Positions 16,900 to 26,394 of a DNA stretch of 64,000 nt are shown here, one piece after another. Each line of letters begins with the position of its first letter. Positions within the stretch are counted from its first letter, which is position 1. Source of the stretch: Saprospiraceae bacterium (GTDB taxonomy: Bacteria > Bacteroidota > Bacteroidia > Chitinophagales > Saprospiraceae). A program made the position numbers and the translations under genes. The stretch is from contig JADJNW010000004.1 of assembly GCA_016714085.1 (NCBI GenBank), positions 620,001-684,000 on the forward strand. Reading direction: 5' to 3'. Below the pieces are notes generated by a model. The model was given only the letters and a program-made list of their open reading frames with translations, had not been told where the DNA came from and ran no database searches.

Positions 16900-17403
16900 A
16901 TGGAAGTATTAAATGGAATTTCAATTGATTTTCTAAGTCAAAACATTCGTCATCTTCGTAAACAGTTGAATATCAGCCAAGAAGAATTGGCGGCAAGAAT
17001 TGGCTTAAACCGAGGCAATATCGCTTCTTATGAAAATGGCACCGCGGAGCCAAAAATATGCAACCTTTTGAAATTGGCGCACATCTTTGGTGTATCCATA
17101 ACTGATTTTACGCAGAAAGACCTCACGCGCGACGAAAATTACCTGGAAGCACAAATTACTTTTCAAGCAGAACGAGACGAAGAAAATGAAGTACTGGAAG
17201 AGTACCTACAGCGTGCCACAGAACTTCGAAAAGTCATAGAAAGCCTACATACTTGCCATAGTTTCAAGATGAAATCCACAGAAGATTTATCAAAAGATGC
17301 TCAGGTAATGAACACCAATTTTGAGCAGATGTACGAGTTAGCCTCTAAGTCGCTCCATGAATTGGAAGAATTTCTGGATTTTATCAAATGCCGTTCTAAG
17401 TAA
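16900..17403 (+). CDS. XRE-family transcriptional regulator
   Basis: A 167-residue protein. Residues 12-68 are a canonical HTH_3 domain (IRHLRKQLNISQEELAARI, then LNRGNIASYENGTAEP). The rest is a charged helical, coiled-coil-like region (residues 85-165) that probably mediates dimerisation. It has no peptidase or toxin-antitoxin domain, and no toxin gene adjoins it. A 21-bp palindrome and a phased direct repeat upstream suggest autoregulation or control of the divergent sigma factor, which is inference. Confidence 0.9.
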   Translation: MEVLNGISIDFLSQNIRHLRKQLNISQEELAARIGLNRGNIASYENGTAEPKICNLLKLAHIFGVSITDFTQKDLTRDENYLEAQITFQAERDEENEVLEEYLQRATELRKVIESLHTCHSFKMKSTEDLSKDAQVMNTNFEQMYELASKSLHELEEFLDFIKCRSK

Positions 17404-17472
17404 AAAATTTTAACACGACAAATCTGCCGATTGACTGCCAACTTGTCAAAGTTTGTGCTATTTTTGGCAGCT

Positions 17473-18062
17473 ATGGCAAAGGATTTTCCCGCAACACTCG
17501 TTCAACTTTTTCAACAAATTGGACAACTCACTCCCACCGAAACAGATCAAGTCTTGGATTTGTGGCAATACGAATTTACACTTCGTCGCAATGAATATCT
17601 TTCTACGCCCGATCAGCGAGATCGTTATATATATTTTGTAATGAGCGGAACACTCCGTATTTACTGCGTTGATCAACAAGGAGTGGAAGTTTGCCTTGGT
17701 TTTTCTTATATTAATTCGTTCGCAGGTTCTTATCCTTCGCTCATCACCGGCAAACCTTCTGAATTGTATGTACAAGCATTGAGCGATTGCAAACTACTTG
17801 GGGCAGTTTGGGAAGATTTTGTCGAACTTTCCAAAGAAATTTCAAATATTGAACGTTTTCGCCGCATTTTGGCGGAGGAAACCTTGCTGGGGCGCATGGA
17901 ACGCGAAATCGAGATGCTCACTTTATCACCAACCGAGCGCTACGAGCGTGTATTGAAGCGCAGTCCGCATCTTTTCAATTTGTTCCACAAAAATATATCG
18001 CTTCTTACCTTGGCATAACGCCGGAAACGCTGAGTAGAATTCGGGGGAAGAAGGGGGGATGA
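17473..18062 (+). CDS. Crp/Fnr-family transcriptional regulator (frameshifted)
   Basis: From the ATG at 17473 the protein has a cyclic-nucleotide-binding-type beta barrel (YIYFVMSGTLRIYCVDQQG, residues about 50-70), the connecting helix (ERFRRILAEETLLGRMEREIEML) and SPTERYERVLKRSPHLF. The open frame then runs into an early TAA at 18016. Adding one T to the T-run near 17970 restores VPQKYIASYLGITPETLSRIR, the recognition helix of the HTH_Crp domain, and a natural stop at 18062, giving 196 residues. The sensing domain shows no heme or iron-sulfur Cys cluster, so the ligand is unknown. Many Bacteroidota Crp-like proteins of this length bind no cAMP. Confidence 0.88.
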
Positions 18063-18172
18063 GGTGATAGGGCGATAAGGTGAATCCGACTTCTTTTAAA
18101 AATTCTTGATTTGAATCAATTTTTTTCTATCAAAACCCACCGAGATTTGCAGTAAAATCAAAATTAAACATC

Positions 18173-18769
18173 ATGCAAAAGACAAGCGAATACCTGAACC
18201 AATTGATTAACAGCGTTGAACATATTATTCAAACCGTTGAAGAAATCACTCGAACCTATTCCGTAGCGCAATTGGCGCAGCGCCCTACGCCAGAGCGTTG
18301 GTCGGTGCTCGATTGTTTGGAACACCTTAGTTTATATGGCGATTTTTATCTGCCTGTTTTTGAAAAAACGATCGAAAAAGGTATCCAACAAAACAAAGCA
18401 CCGCGCCAAAATTTTAAGCCGGGCTGGCTGGGCAATTTTTTTGTAAATTCTATGAAACCCAAGGGAACAAAGATTCCCAACCCAATGAAAACATTCAAAG
18501 ACAAGAACCCCGTTCTGACTTTTGTTCCTGACAATGCAATGGAACGCTTTCTAAATCAACAAGAACAACTGCTAATTTTGCTCAAAAAAGCACGCCGAAC
18601 CGACATCCAAAAACTGCGCATTCCCACGACGCTGGGGAGTTTTCCAAAAATTAATTTGGGTGATGGTTTTGCATTTTTAATCGCACACGAAGAGCGGCAT
18701 TTATTGCAAATTCAAAACACTTTGGCAGCGCTTGACTTTCAACCCAAAGTGCAATTGAAGTGGAGTTGA
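18173..18769 (+). CDS. DinB-family protein
   Basis: A 198-residue four-helix-bundle protein of the DinB/YfiT superfamily. Putative metal-ligand histidines lie in WSVLDCLEHLSLYGDFY (near residue 48) and in the C-terminal IAHEERHLLQIQ helix (near residues 175-179). Such proteins act as metal-dependent thiol-S-transferases, often on bacillithiol, or have unknown roles. No thiol-biosynthesis gene is adjacent. It appears to be transcribed alone, about 110 bp after the Crp-family gene. Confidence 0.85.
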   Translation: MQKTSEYLNQLINSVEHIIQTVEEITRTYSVAQLAQRPTPERWSVLDCLEHLSLYGDFYLPVFEKTIEKGIQQNKAPRQNFKPGWLGNFFVNSMKPKGTKIPNPMKTFKDKNPVLTFVPDNAMERFLNQQEQLLILLKKARRTDIQKLRIPTTLGSFPKINLGDGFAFLIAHEERHLLQIQNTLAALDFQPKVQLKWS

Positions 18770-18986
18770 TTTGGAAGCGAGGAAAAAGGGAGATGAAGAG
18801 ACTGAGTGAAATGCTTTTTGGTCTTTATGTCACCACTTCCTTCTCAAAAAGAACCATTCCCTAATCTTAACTTTACTTACATCCTTTTTTCATATACATT
18901 GCGTTACAATGTTTTGAGCGGCATTTGGCTTTGTTACATGAAGTCAAATGCCATTTTATTTTCAACAAATTTATAATCCCGAGAAC

Positions 18987-19856
18987 ATGATTAAGCAACT
19001 GATCTTACCGTTGCTGCTATTGCTGTATTGCAGAATGGCGGCTCTTGCTCAACCCATACACTTTTTGGATGGCAACCTTTCTATGGTGCAGGAACGTGCG
19101 GCCCGTGAGGGCAAATTGTATTTTCTACATTTTACGGCGAGTTGGTGTATGCCTTGCCAATGGATGGAGGAAAATACCTTTACGGATGCGGTTTTGAGCG
19201 ATTATGTGACTGGGCATTACCTTGCGGTGAAAATGGATTTTGACTCAAAAGAAGCGGAATCGTATAAAAAATTGTACAATGTGACATCCCTGCCTTCCTT
19301 GTTGATTTTCAATGCAAAAGGTATATTGATTGATCGACATCAAACTTCATTAGACGCGACTACCTTGCTTAAAATTTTGTACGAAAATGAATCGAAATAT
19401 CCGGCTCAAGCGATAACTGTAAATATTGAAGTTTCTAATAATAACGAACAAATTTCGCGCCCGGCGCTTATTCCCGATGCATCTTCAAGCGTTGATTATC
19501 AAACAGCAAGTTACAAGCCGCAAGCTACAAGTAGCGAGCCACCAGCCACCAGTTACCAGCCACCAGTAGCCAGTAGTCAGCATCCAGTGACTAGTGACCA
19601 GTCCGCACCCCGCTCACCAGGAAAATACGGCATACAAATTGGCGTTTATGGCGAGCTTGCTAATGCCGAAAAATCTCAAGAACGAATGGAACGGCAGTTC
19701 AAAAAAGTAGTTCAAATCGATGAAATTCTCCAGAATGGTCAAACTTTATATCGCGTGATGCTTGGTGCTTTCGAGAACAAAGAAGCCGCCGAAAAATATT
19801 TGCTATATTTGGACAGCCAATCAGTGCGCGGTTTTGTAAAAAATATTGACAACTGA
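18987..19856 (+). CDS. Thioredoxin-fold protein with repeat linker and SPOR domain
   Basis: The start is the ATG at 18987 (MIKQLILPLLLLLY), giving a 289-residue exported protein with a signal peptide of about 22 residues. The thioredoxin_7-like domain has the redox motif CMPC in FTASWCMPCQWME and the cis-Pro in VTSLPSLLIF. A linker of five 7-residue repeats (types SYKPQAT, SSEPPAT, SYQPPVA, SSQHPVT) follows, encoded by 14 exact heptanucleotides. The C-terminal SPOR domain (IQIGVYGELANAEKSQ to VRGFVKNIDN) should anchor it to septal peptidoglycan. The product may reduce or fold disulfide proteins near the division site; that is inference. hutI follows. Confidence 0.87.
   Translation: MIKQLILPLLLLLYCRMAALAQPIHFLDGNLSMVQERAAREGKLYFLHFTASWCMPCQWMEENTFTDAVLSDYVTGHYLAVKMDFDSKEAESYKKLYNVTSLPSLLIFNAKGILIDRHQTSLDATTLLKILYENESKYPAQAITVNIEVSNNNEQISRPALIPDASSSVDYQTASYKPQATSSEPPATSYQPPVASSQHPVTSDQSAPRSPGKYGIQIGVYGELANAEKSQERMERQFKKVVQIDEILQNGQTLYRVMLGAFENKEAAEKYLLYLDSQSVRGFVKNIDN
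19507..19604 (+). repeat. In-gene heptanucleotide repeat, 14 units
   Basis: Fourteen 7-base units in unbroken register, from CAAGTTA, CAAGCCG, CAAGCTA to CCAGTGA, CTAGTGA, CCAGTCC; nearly all share the core YNAG in the first four positions. Because 21 bases are three heptads, they encode a 7-residue repeat that links the thioredoxin and SPOR domains. Confidence 0.85.
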
Positions 19857-19862
19857 TTCTGA

Positions 19863-19932
19863 GATGTCAGAAGTCAGGACAGAGAAGTCAGACATTCTGA
19901 GATCTCTGCTTCGACTTCTGTCTTCTCTGTTC
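19863..19932. repeat. Heptanucleotide tract with opposed arms, upstream of hutI
   Basis: Ten 7-base units without a break: GATGTCA, GAAGTCA, GGACAGA, GAAGTCA, GACATTC, TGAGATC, TCTGCTT, CGACTTC, TGTCTTC, TCTGTTC. The second half is roughly the reverse complement of the first, so the tract can fold into a long imperfect hairpin between the thioredoxin-SPOR gene and hutI. Confidence 0.65.
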
Positions 19933-19938
19933 TCAAAA

Positions 19939-21174
19939 ATGCGAAAACTATTCAAACATATTAAAACTTTAGTGCAAGTCGAGTCCTCTCCTCGGGCAGT
20001 AGTGAAAGGTAAGGATATGGCGCACTTGCCAAGTATTGATAATGCCTGGTTGTTGATTGAAAATGATCGGATTCGCAGTTTTGGAGAGATGCAGACTTGT
20101 CCAATGAATGTTGACCAGGAAATCGATGTTTCTGGAAAAATGATTTTCCCGTGCTGGTGCGATTCGCATACGCATTTGGTGTACGCAGGCAGCCGCGAGG
20201 CGGAATTTGTAGATCGCATTAAAGGTCTGAGTTACACAGAAATTGCGCAGCGCGGTGGCGGCATTTTGAATTCGGCGAAGCGATTGCGAGAAACTTCGGA
20301 AGAAGAATTATTTGACCAGGCGTACGCGCGATTAAAGGAGATCCAAGGATTTGGCACAGGGGCCATAGAAATCAAAAGCGGCTACGGGCTAAGTGTAGAG
20401 AGCGAACTCAAAATATTGCGCGTCATTCGGCGCTTACGCGGGAACAGCGATTTGACGATCAAAGCGACTTTTTTAGGGGCACATGCCTTGCCTTTAGAAT
20501 ATCGGGAGAATCGAAAAGGGTATATTGATTTGATTATCAACGAGATGTTGCCGAAGATTGCGAATGAAGGATTGGCAGATTATATTGATGCTTTTTGCGA
20601 AAAAAATTTTTTCAGCGTTGCCGAGACCGAACAAATCATTGAAGCAGGCGCAAAATATGGGATGAAAGCAAAAATTCATACCAATCAATTCCATTCAATG
20701 GGCGGGATCGAAATGTGCGTCCGGCATAAAGCGGTTTCAGTGGATCATTTGGAAGTGCTAAACGATGAGGAAATCGCGGTTTTGCTAAAAAGTGACACTA
20801 TGCCAACTTTATTACCGACTGCGCCTTTTTTTATCAACGATGAGCATTATCCACCTGCCCGAAAAATGCTGGATGCCGGACTTCCTGTTGCCTTGGCGAC
20901 GGATTATAATCCTGGCACAACTCCTTCAGGTAGAATACCTTTTGTATTATCTTTAGCTTGCATAAAATTGCGGATGACGCCAGAAGAAGTCATCAACGCT
21001 GCTACGATTAACGGTGCTCGTGCGATGGAACTCGAAGCAACGCATGGCAGCATCGCTCCTGAAAAAATTGCTAACTTTTTCATTACCAAGCCAATACCTT
21101 CGATAGCTTTCTTGCCTTATGCTTTTGGCAGCGATCTGATCGAGCAAGTTTTTATCAAAGGAAAACTTGTTTAA
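19939..21174 (+). CDS. hutI: Imidazolonepropionase
   Basis: From the ATG at 19939 the protein is 411 residues, the usual HutI length; the longer in-frame reading from 19846 runs through a repeat tract. It hydrolyses 4-imidazolone-5-propanoate to N-formimino-L-glutamate in histidine degradation. Visible motifs are the metal-binding CDSHTHLVYAG, AIEIKSGYGLS, FLGAHALP, KIHTNQF, VDHLE and the late ATDYNPGTTPSG loop. No hutH, hutU or hutG lies in the window, so the pathway is scattered as often seen in Bacteroidota. The start codon is preceded by a heptad hairpin tract. Confidence 0.96.
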   Translation: MRKLFKHIKTLVQVESSPRAVVKGKDMAHLPSIDNAWLLIENDRIRSFGEMQTCPMNVDQEIDVSGKMIFPCWCDSHTHLVYAGSREAEFVDRIKGLSYTEIAQRGGGILNSAKRLRETSEEELFDQAYARLKEIQGFGTGAIEIKSGYGLSVESELKILRVIRRLRGNSDLTIKATFLGAHALPLEYRENRKGYIDLIINEMLPKIANEGLADYIDAFCEKNFFSVAETEQIIEAGAKYGMKAKIHTNQFHSMGGIEMCVRHKAVSVDHLEVLNDEEIAVLLKSDTMPTLLPTAPFFINDEHYPPARKMLDAGLPVALATDYNPGTTPSGRIPFVLSLACIKLRMTPEEVINAATINGARAMELEATHGSIAPEKIANFFITKPIPSIAFLPYAFGSDLIEQVFIKGKLV

Positions 21175-21699
21175 AAATATTAAAAAACCGTTTCCTGTAA
21201 TTTTCGACACACTTCCTGCGTTGTTAACCCGTACCGCCTCTTGTCCGAAATACTGCATTTTGCACAAAAGGTTGATTATTAAACTGGTGTGTAATTGCCG
21301 AATCCGGCAAAAATAATGGAATGAAGGAAAAGAATGGATTGTATGCACTCCACTCAGCCTGTTCCATTTTGCCTTTTAAATAAAATGAACCAGGTAATTA
21401 CTCATCTGCTCGGCTTTATTCTTTGATTGAAAATGGCATTTTCTAAATGAGGATGTCTATTTTTGCAGGCGCAAAACGCGCTTTTCCCAAACAAATCTCA
21501 GTTGTAAAAAATATTAAATTTCTAATTGCTTATTATAATAATTGCTTCAAAAAAATATAATTTTTATTGAAGATTAATAATTGAATTTCAGTTAATTACA
21601 AATTATAAACTAATAATTATTAAAACGAATTAATAATTTATAATAAACAATTAATAATTCCAAAGCGTAGCGATTATCCATTCATAATCCTTTGAAACA
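21175..21699. other. Long AT-rich region upstream of the adhesin gene
   Basis: This 525-bp gap has no ORF. Its last 150 bp are extremely AT-rich, with the word TTAATAATT or its near relatives repeated five or so times between 21570 and 21660. It probably carries the promoter of the giant adhesin; a precise box cannot be assigned. Confidence 0.6.
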
Positions 21700-24600
21700 A
21701 TGATTAAATACCTTCTTCCAACTGCCTTATTCTTGATGTTGATTGTAGAACAATCCTTTGCTCAACGCCCGGCCAATATAAAACTGGAGGGTAACGTTGG
21801 CAAAACCAACAGCGCTCGCGCCAAAATGGATTGCAACGACGCCGGAACAATTCAGTTTGGACCGCACCGCGGGCAAAGCAATGACGTCGCGCCCGATACG
21901 ATTTATCTCTGCTTTGGGGATGAATTAGATATCCTTCATCAGGGAGGTAATCTAATGGGCGATCCGCAGTCTGCGACCACTCCTGGCTTTGGGTACGTTT
22001 TTTATGATTGCCAACCCAGCGTTACCGGGCCAGATTTGGCGACTATCCTCACGGATTCTTGTATTAATGATACGGATCCGATTGTGGATGAAAACGGGAA
22101 TCCAATTTTACAGGGAAGCTTTGATATTTGGGTGGCTACGGAACAAGCCAATGGCAATATTACCTTTATAAATGATGGTTTTTTGCAAGCTGCCTTTAAT
22201 AATAATGTTCCAAAACCGATACAATTCTGGTTTGCACCGATTACATTAGATGATTTTGCAACGCAAGGCTTCGAAAATGGAGGAAGTTGTGTAGATGTAG
22301 CTGTGGATCAAGCTTTTGCAGTGGTTTATTTGAATGCGATAGAAGCAAGTGACATCAATACCAACGCCAGCGCTACGGGCTGCCGGGGTTCTTTTATCTT
22401 GAAAGGCGGTTTGCCGGAATTAGACCCTTTGACACGCTATAACATTGACATTTCTTTAGCCAGCGACCCTTCTGTAAAAGGAAGATTGGAATCGGTACCC
22501 ATGCATAACGATACGGTCGAGTTTTTCGTGCCACAAGCTGGGATGTACAATATCACTATCGCAGATGGCAAAAGCTGCGGCACAAGTTTCACAATGGATA
22601 TGTCGGGCTGTACGGCTGTGACTTTTACATTGCCGGCGGTAAGTGCTTTGCCCGGGGATAATGTTTGTGTGAATGTAAGCGTGGAGAATTTCAATGGTAT
22701 TGGTACAGCACAATTCACTGTTCAATGGGATCCTACGGTATTGGAATATGCTTCCGTTGGAGGATTTAATCCGGAGCTTACCGGCTTGGAAAGTGGCAGT
22801 TTTAATCCAAATCAAACCAATGGAGTTTTGACTTTTGCCTGGTTCGATACCGACCTGAACGGCGCGACCGTGCCCGATAGTAGTTCTTTGTTTGAAATCT
22901 GTTTCAATGTGATTGGGGCACTCGGAGAGGAAAGCCCTTTGACATTTACAAATATGCCAACCGAGATTTTGGTGGGCGATACAAGCCTTAATGATGTGGG
23001 ATATATTCTGCGGAATGGGATTGTGGCAATTACGACAAATGAAATTATTACCCTTTTTGAGCAGGATAGCGTGAGTTGCCCGAATGCCACCGATGGTGGA
23101 TTTACAATGTCTTTATTCGGTGGTACGCCGCCTTATTCTTTTACCTGGCGTCCTTTGAATCCGCCGGGCGCAGCGAATGGGCCATTTACGCTCGCCAATG
23201 CAGGTCAAACCTTTAACGCCCCCAATCTTGGCGCAGGCCGCTACGAAGTAGTGATTCAAGATTCTGCCAATCCAGCCAATAATCTCACAGATACCGTGCA
23301 GGTGCTGCGGGGCCGTTGGTTGGGGTCAATTTAGAAATTGTAGAACCCTCTTGTAATGGCGAGAGTACTGGTTCTTTGAGGGCTAATGTCACTTTGGACG
23401 GGGTTCGACAGACCAATCCTGAAAATAATTTTACGTTTACCTGGAATTTTCCGGTGAACGGCAATACCGCATTTGTTGATTCAATTCCTTCCGGGAATTA
23501 TGCAGTCACCGTCACCGATGAGAATGGGTGTACGGCTTTAGCTAGTACAACGTTGTCTCAACCTTCTGCGATTAATGCAGTTCCAACGGTGACTAATGCT
23601 ACCTGTACTGGCTCAGGAAATGGTGCGATTAGTCTGGCAGTTACTGGCGGCATTGGCGCTTATACTTTCCAATGGAGCGACGATGCTACCATCAATAGTG
23701 CTAATCGGACGAGCATAAATCCTGGCCCTTATCGTGTGACAATAACGGATGGAAATGGTTGTGCTCAGGCGGCAGGGCCTTTCACCGTCGGTGCAGTGAA
23801 AACGCTTTCTATTCAGCAATTGACATTGAGTGATGTGACTTGTAATGGTGATGATAATGGTCAAATAAGTGTGCGCGGTGTCACTGTTCCTAATGCTTCG
23901 CAAAGTTTGCCTTATACTTTCAACTGGCAAGGGCCGGGCATTATTAATCCGACCAATACGCAGACCGAAAGTACGCTGACCAATCTGATTGCAGGAACTT
24001 ACATTTTAACCTTGATCGACAGCGACCCACAGGGTTGTCAAGTGTCTGATACATTTGAAATCATTGAGCCGGCAGCCTTGGATGTAACATTAGCGGATTC
24101 GCAAAATGAAACCTGCCTGGTAGGCAATGACGGTAGCGCTACGCTTACTGTGACTGGTGGTACGCTGCCTTATATCTATAGCTGGTCAGATGGACAAAGC
24201 GATTCTATTGCAACTAATTTATCAGCAGGTACTTATGTAGCTGTAGTGACCGATAATAGCGGTTGTATGGATTCGCTTAATGTGGATATTTTAGCACCAA
24301 CGCCCCCTACTATTCAACCTATTGACACGGATACGGTTAGTTGTCAAAACAGCACCGATGGTTCACTTACAGTAACTGCTACGCCAGTTTCGGGTACAAC
24401 GATCACAGGTTATCAGTGGAATAATGGACAAAGTGGTCAAACGATTAATAATCTCAGCCCTGGTGCTTATGTCGTGAACGTGACTGCCAGCGATGGTTGT
24501 ACCAATTCAGATACTGCATTTGTAGTTGCGCCGACGCCTTTGGTCATTGACAGTATTGTCACGGTTTCGCCTACTTGTGTTGGTTTTGATAATGGAAGAC

Positions 24601-26321
24601 TGACGGTGTTTGCGAGCGGCGGTACAACACCTTATCGTTATATTTGGGCGAATACGCCTCAAAATGATACGCTGAACGCCAATGTTTATGGGCAATTGAC
24701 AGCAGGGACATACCAAGTAACCGTTGTCGATGCCAACAATTGCGCTCCGGCTACAAGTTCAGCTACATTGACCGATCCACCAAGCATTGATATTACATTC
24801 AGTGGAGTAGGCGGTGTAAGCTGTTTTGAAAATACTTGCGACGGTACAGCGACGGCTACGGCTATTTACAGCGATGGTACGCCTGGAACGTTTATATTTA
24901 GTTGGCAATCAGGCGAGGTTGAAAACGGTGTAGCCAATTCAACTGCGATTCAACTTTGTGCAGGCGCTCAAGTGCTTGTAGCAACGGACGCTAATAATTG
25001 TTTTGGTATTGATACCGTAAGCATTCCAAGCCCTCCGGCGATTACAGTGCAAGTAAATGCAGAACCTGTGACTTGTAACGGGCTTTCAGATGGCGCAATT
25101 ACACTTGTTCCTGGAGGTGGAACGCCACCTTTCTCAATTCAATGGGTAGAAAATGGCGCAACAGGCGATATGATTAGTAATTTAATGGCAGGTATTTATA
25201 ATGCTATTCTTACCGATTCTAATGGCTGTACAAAAACGCAGATTGTGGAACTGAGCGAACCAGATGCTTTGGAACTCACGCTTGATCCAGCAGGTACAAC
25301 AACTTCCGTCACTTGCAACGGCGATACCGATGGGCAGATCACAGTGCAGTATAATTCTGGTGCAAATATCAACCCAGTGGGGCCAGATCCATTCACATGG
25401 TCGAATGGCGCTGCTCCAGCGACTTCTCCTGTTGCAAGTAATTTAGCGCCAGGCACTTATGGGGTCACTATCACCGATGTAAAAGGCTGTACTGATACGC
25501 TTTCTTATACTATTTTGAATCCTGAGCCAATTGTAGCGATCATTCCACAACCGACTGATCCTCTTTGTTTTGGAGAATCAACCATTATTGTAATTGACAC
25601 GGTTTATGGTGGTACAGGGACTACCTTATTTGATTATACTTATGAACTCAATAATAATGGCTTGCGATTTACTCCCGATCAACCTGCTACAGTTTTCGCT
25701 GGTATTCAGATCATTACAGTGGAAGACCCTGGCGGCTGCGCTTTTATTGATACCATAGAAATTAATCAGCCTGATGAATTACAAGTGGTCTTTGATCCTG
25801 CGGAAATTGAAGTAGAATTAGGCGATTCCACTACTTTAGAACCTATTATCAGCTCGTCTTTGCCAATTGATTCTTATTCTTGGACTCCAGATACTTATCT
25901 CTCCGCTACGAATGTGGAAATACCAGTAGTAAGTCCACAAAGTGATGAGATTTACACCCTTACGGTGGTGGATGTAAATGGTTGTGCAGGGGTTGGAACG
26001 GTGCGGGTTGACGTAGATTTCAGTCGGAATGTCTATATACCAAATGTGTTCTCGCCCAATGGTGACGGGCCGAATGACGATTTCCGAATCTTCACTTGCA
26101 ATGGGGTTGAGAATATCAAGACCGTGCATATTTTTGATCGTTGGGGCAATCTGATGTTTACAACCAATGACTTGGCGCCGATTTGTTCTGGCGTAAAACT
26201 CTGGGATGGCCGCTTGAATAATAAACTTGTCAATCCTGGCGTGTACGTATATGTAATCGAAGTAGAATTTCTGGATAAAATCTCGTTGACTTATCGCGGT
26301 GATGTGACGTTGATTAGATAG
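21700..26321 (+). CDS. Giant surface adhesin with cohesin domain, SprB repeats and type IX C-terminal signal (frameshifted)
   Basis: Two frames (21700-23334 and 23316-26321) join into about 1540 residues if one G is added in the G-run near 23312, giving QVLRGPLVGVNLEIVEP. A signal peptide ends at AQRP (residue 22). Residues about 310-455 form a cohesin-like domain (VSALPGDNVCVNVSVENFN, IGTAQFTVQWDP, SSLFEICFNVIG). At least nine SprB repeats of about 80 residues follow, each with VTCNG..DG.I.V..GGT.PY.F.W and LAGTYxVTVTDxNGC. The last 90 residues are the gliding-motility C-terminal domain (VFSPNGDGPNDDF, IFDRWGNLMF, GVYVYVIEVEF), which directs type IX secretion and surface anchoring. It likely serves in adhesion or gliding. 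Confidence 0.92.
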
Positions 26322-26344
26322 AATATTTTTTAAAGAAAATATTG

Positions 26345-26386
26345 AACGGAGTGTTATTTGATTCAAAATAACATTCCGTTTTTTTA
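26345..26386 (+). terminator. Terminator after the adhesin gene
   Basis: Arms AACGGAGTGTTATTT and AAATAACATTCCGTT with one G-T wobble and a short loop, followed by seven Ts. Confidence 0.85.
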
Positions 26387-26394
26387 TTCATATC

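Noticed and set aside
23290..23340. Programmed frameshift in the adhesin gene
   Set aside because: No slippery heptamer with a downstream fold is evident, and many unrelated genes in the window show the same one-base lesions in base runs.
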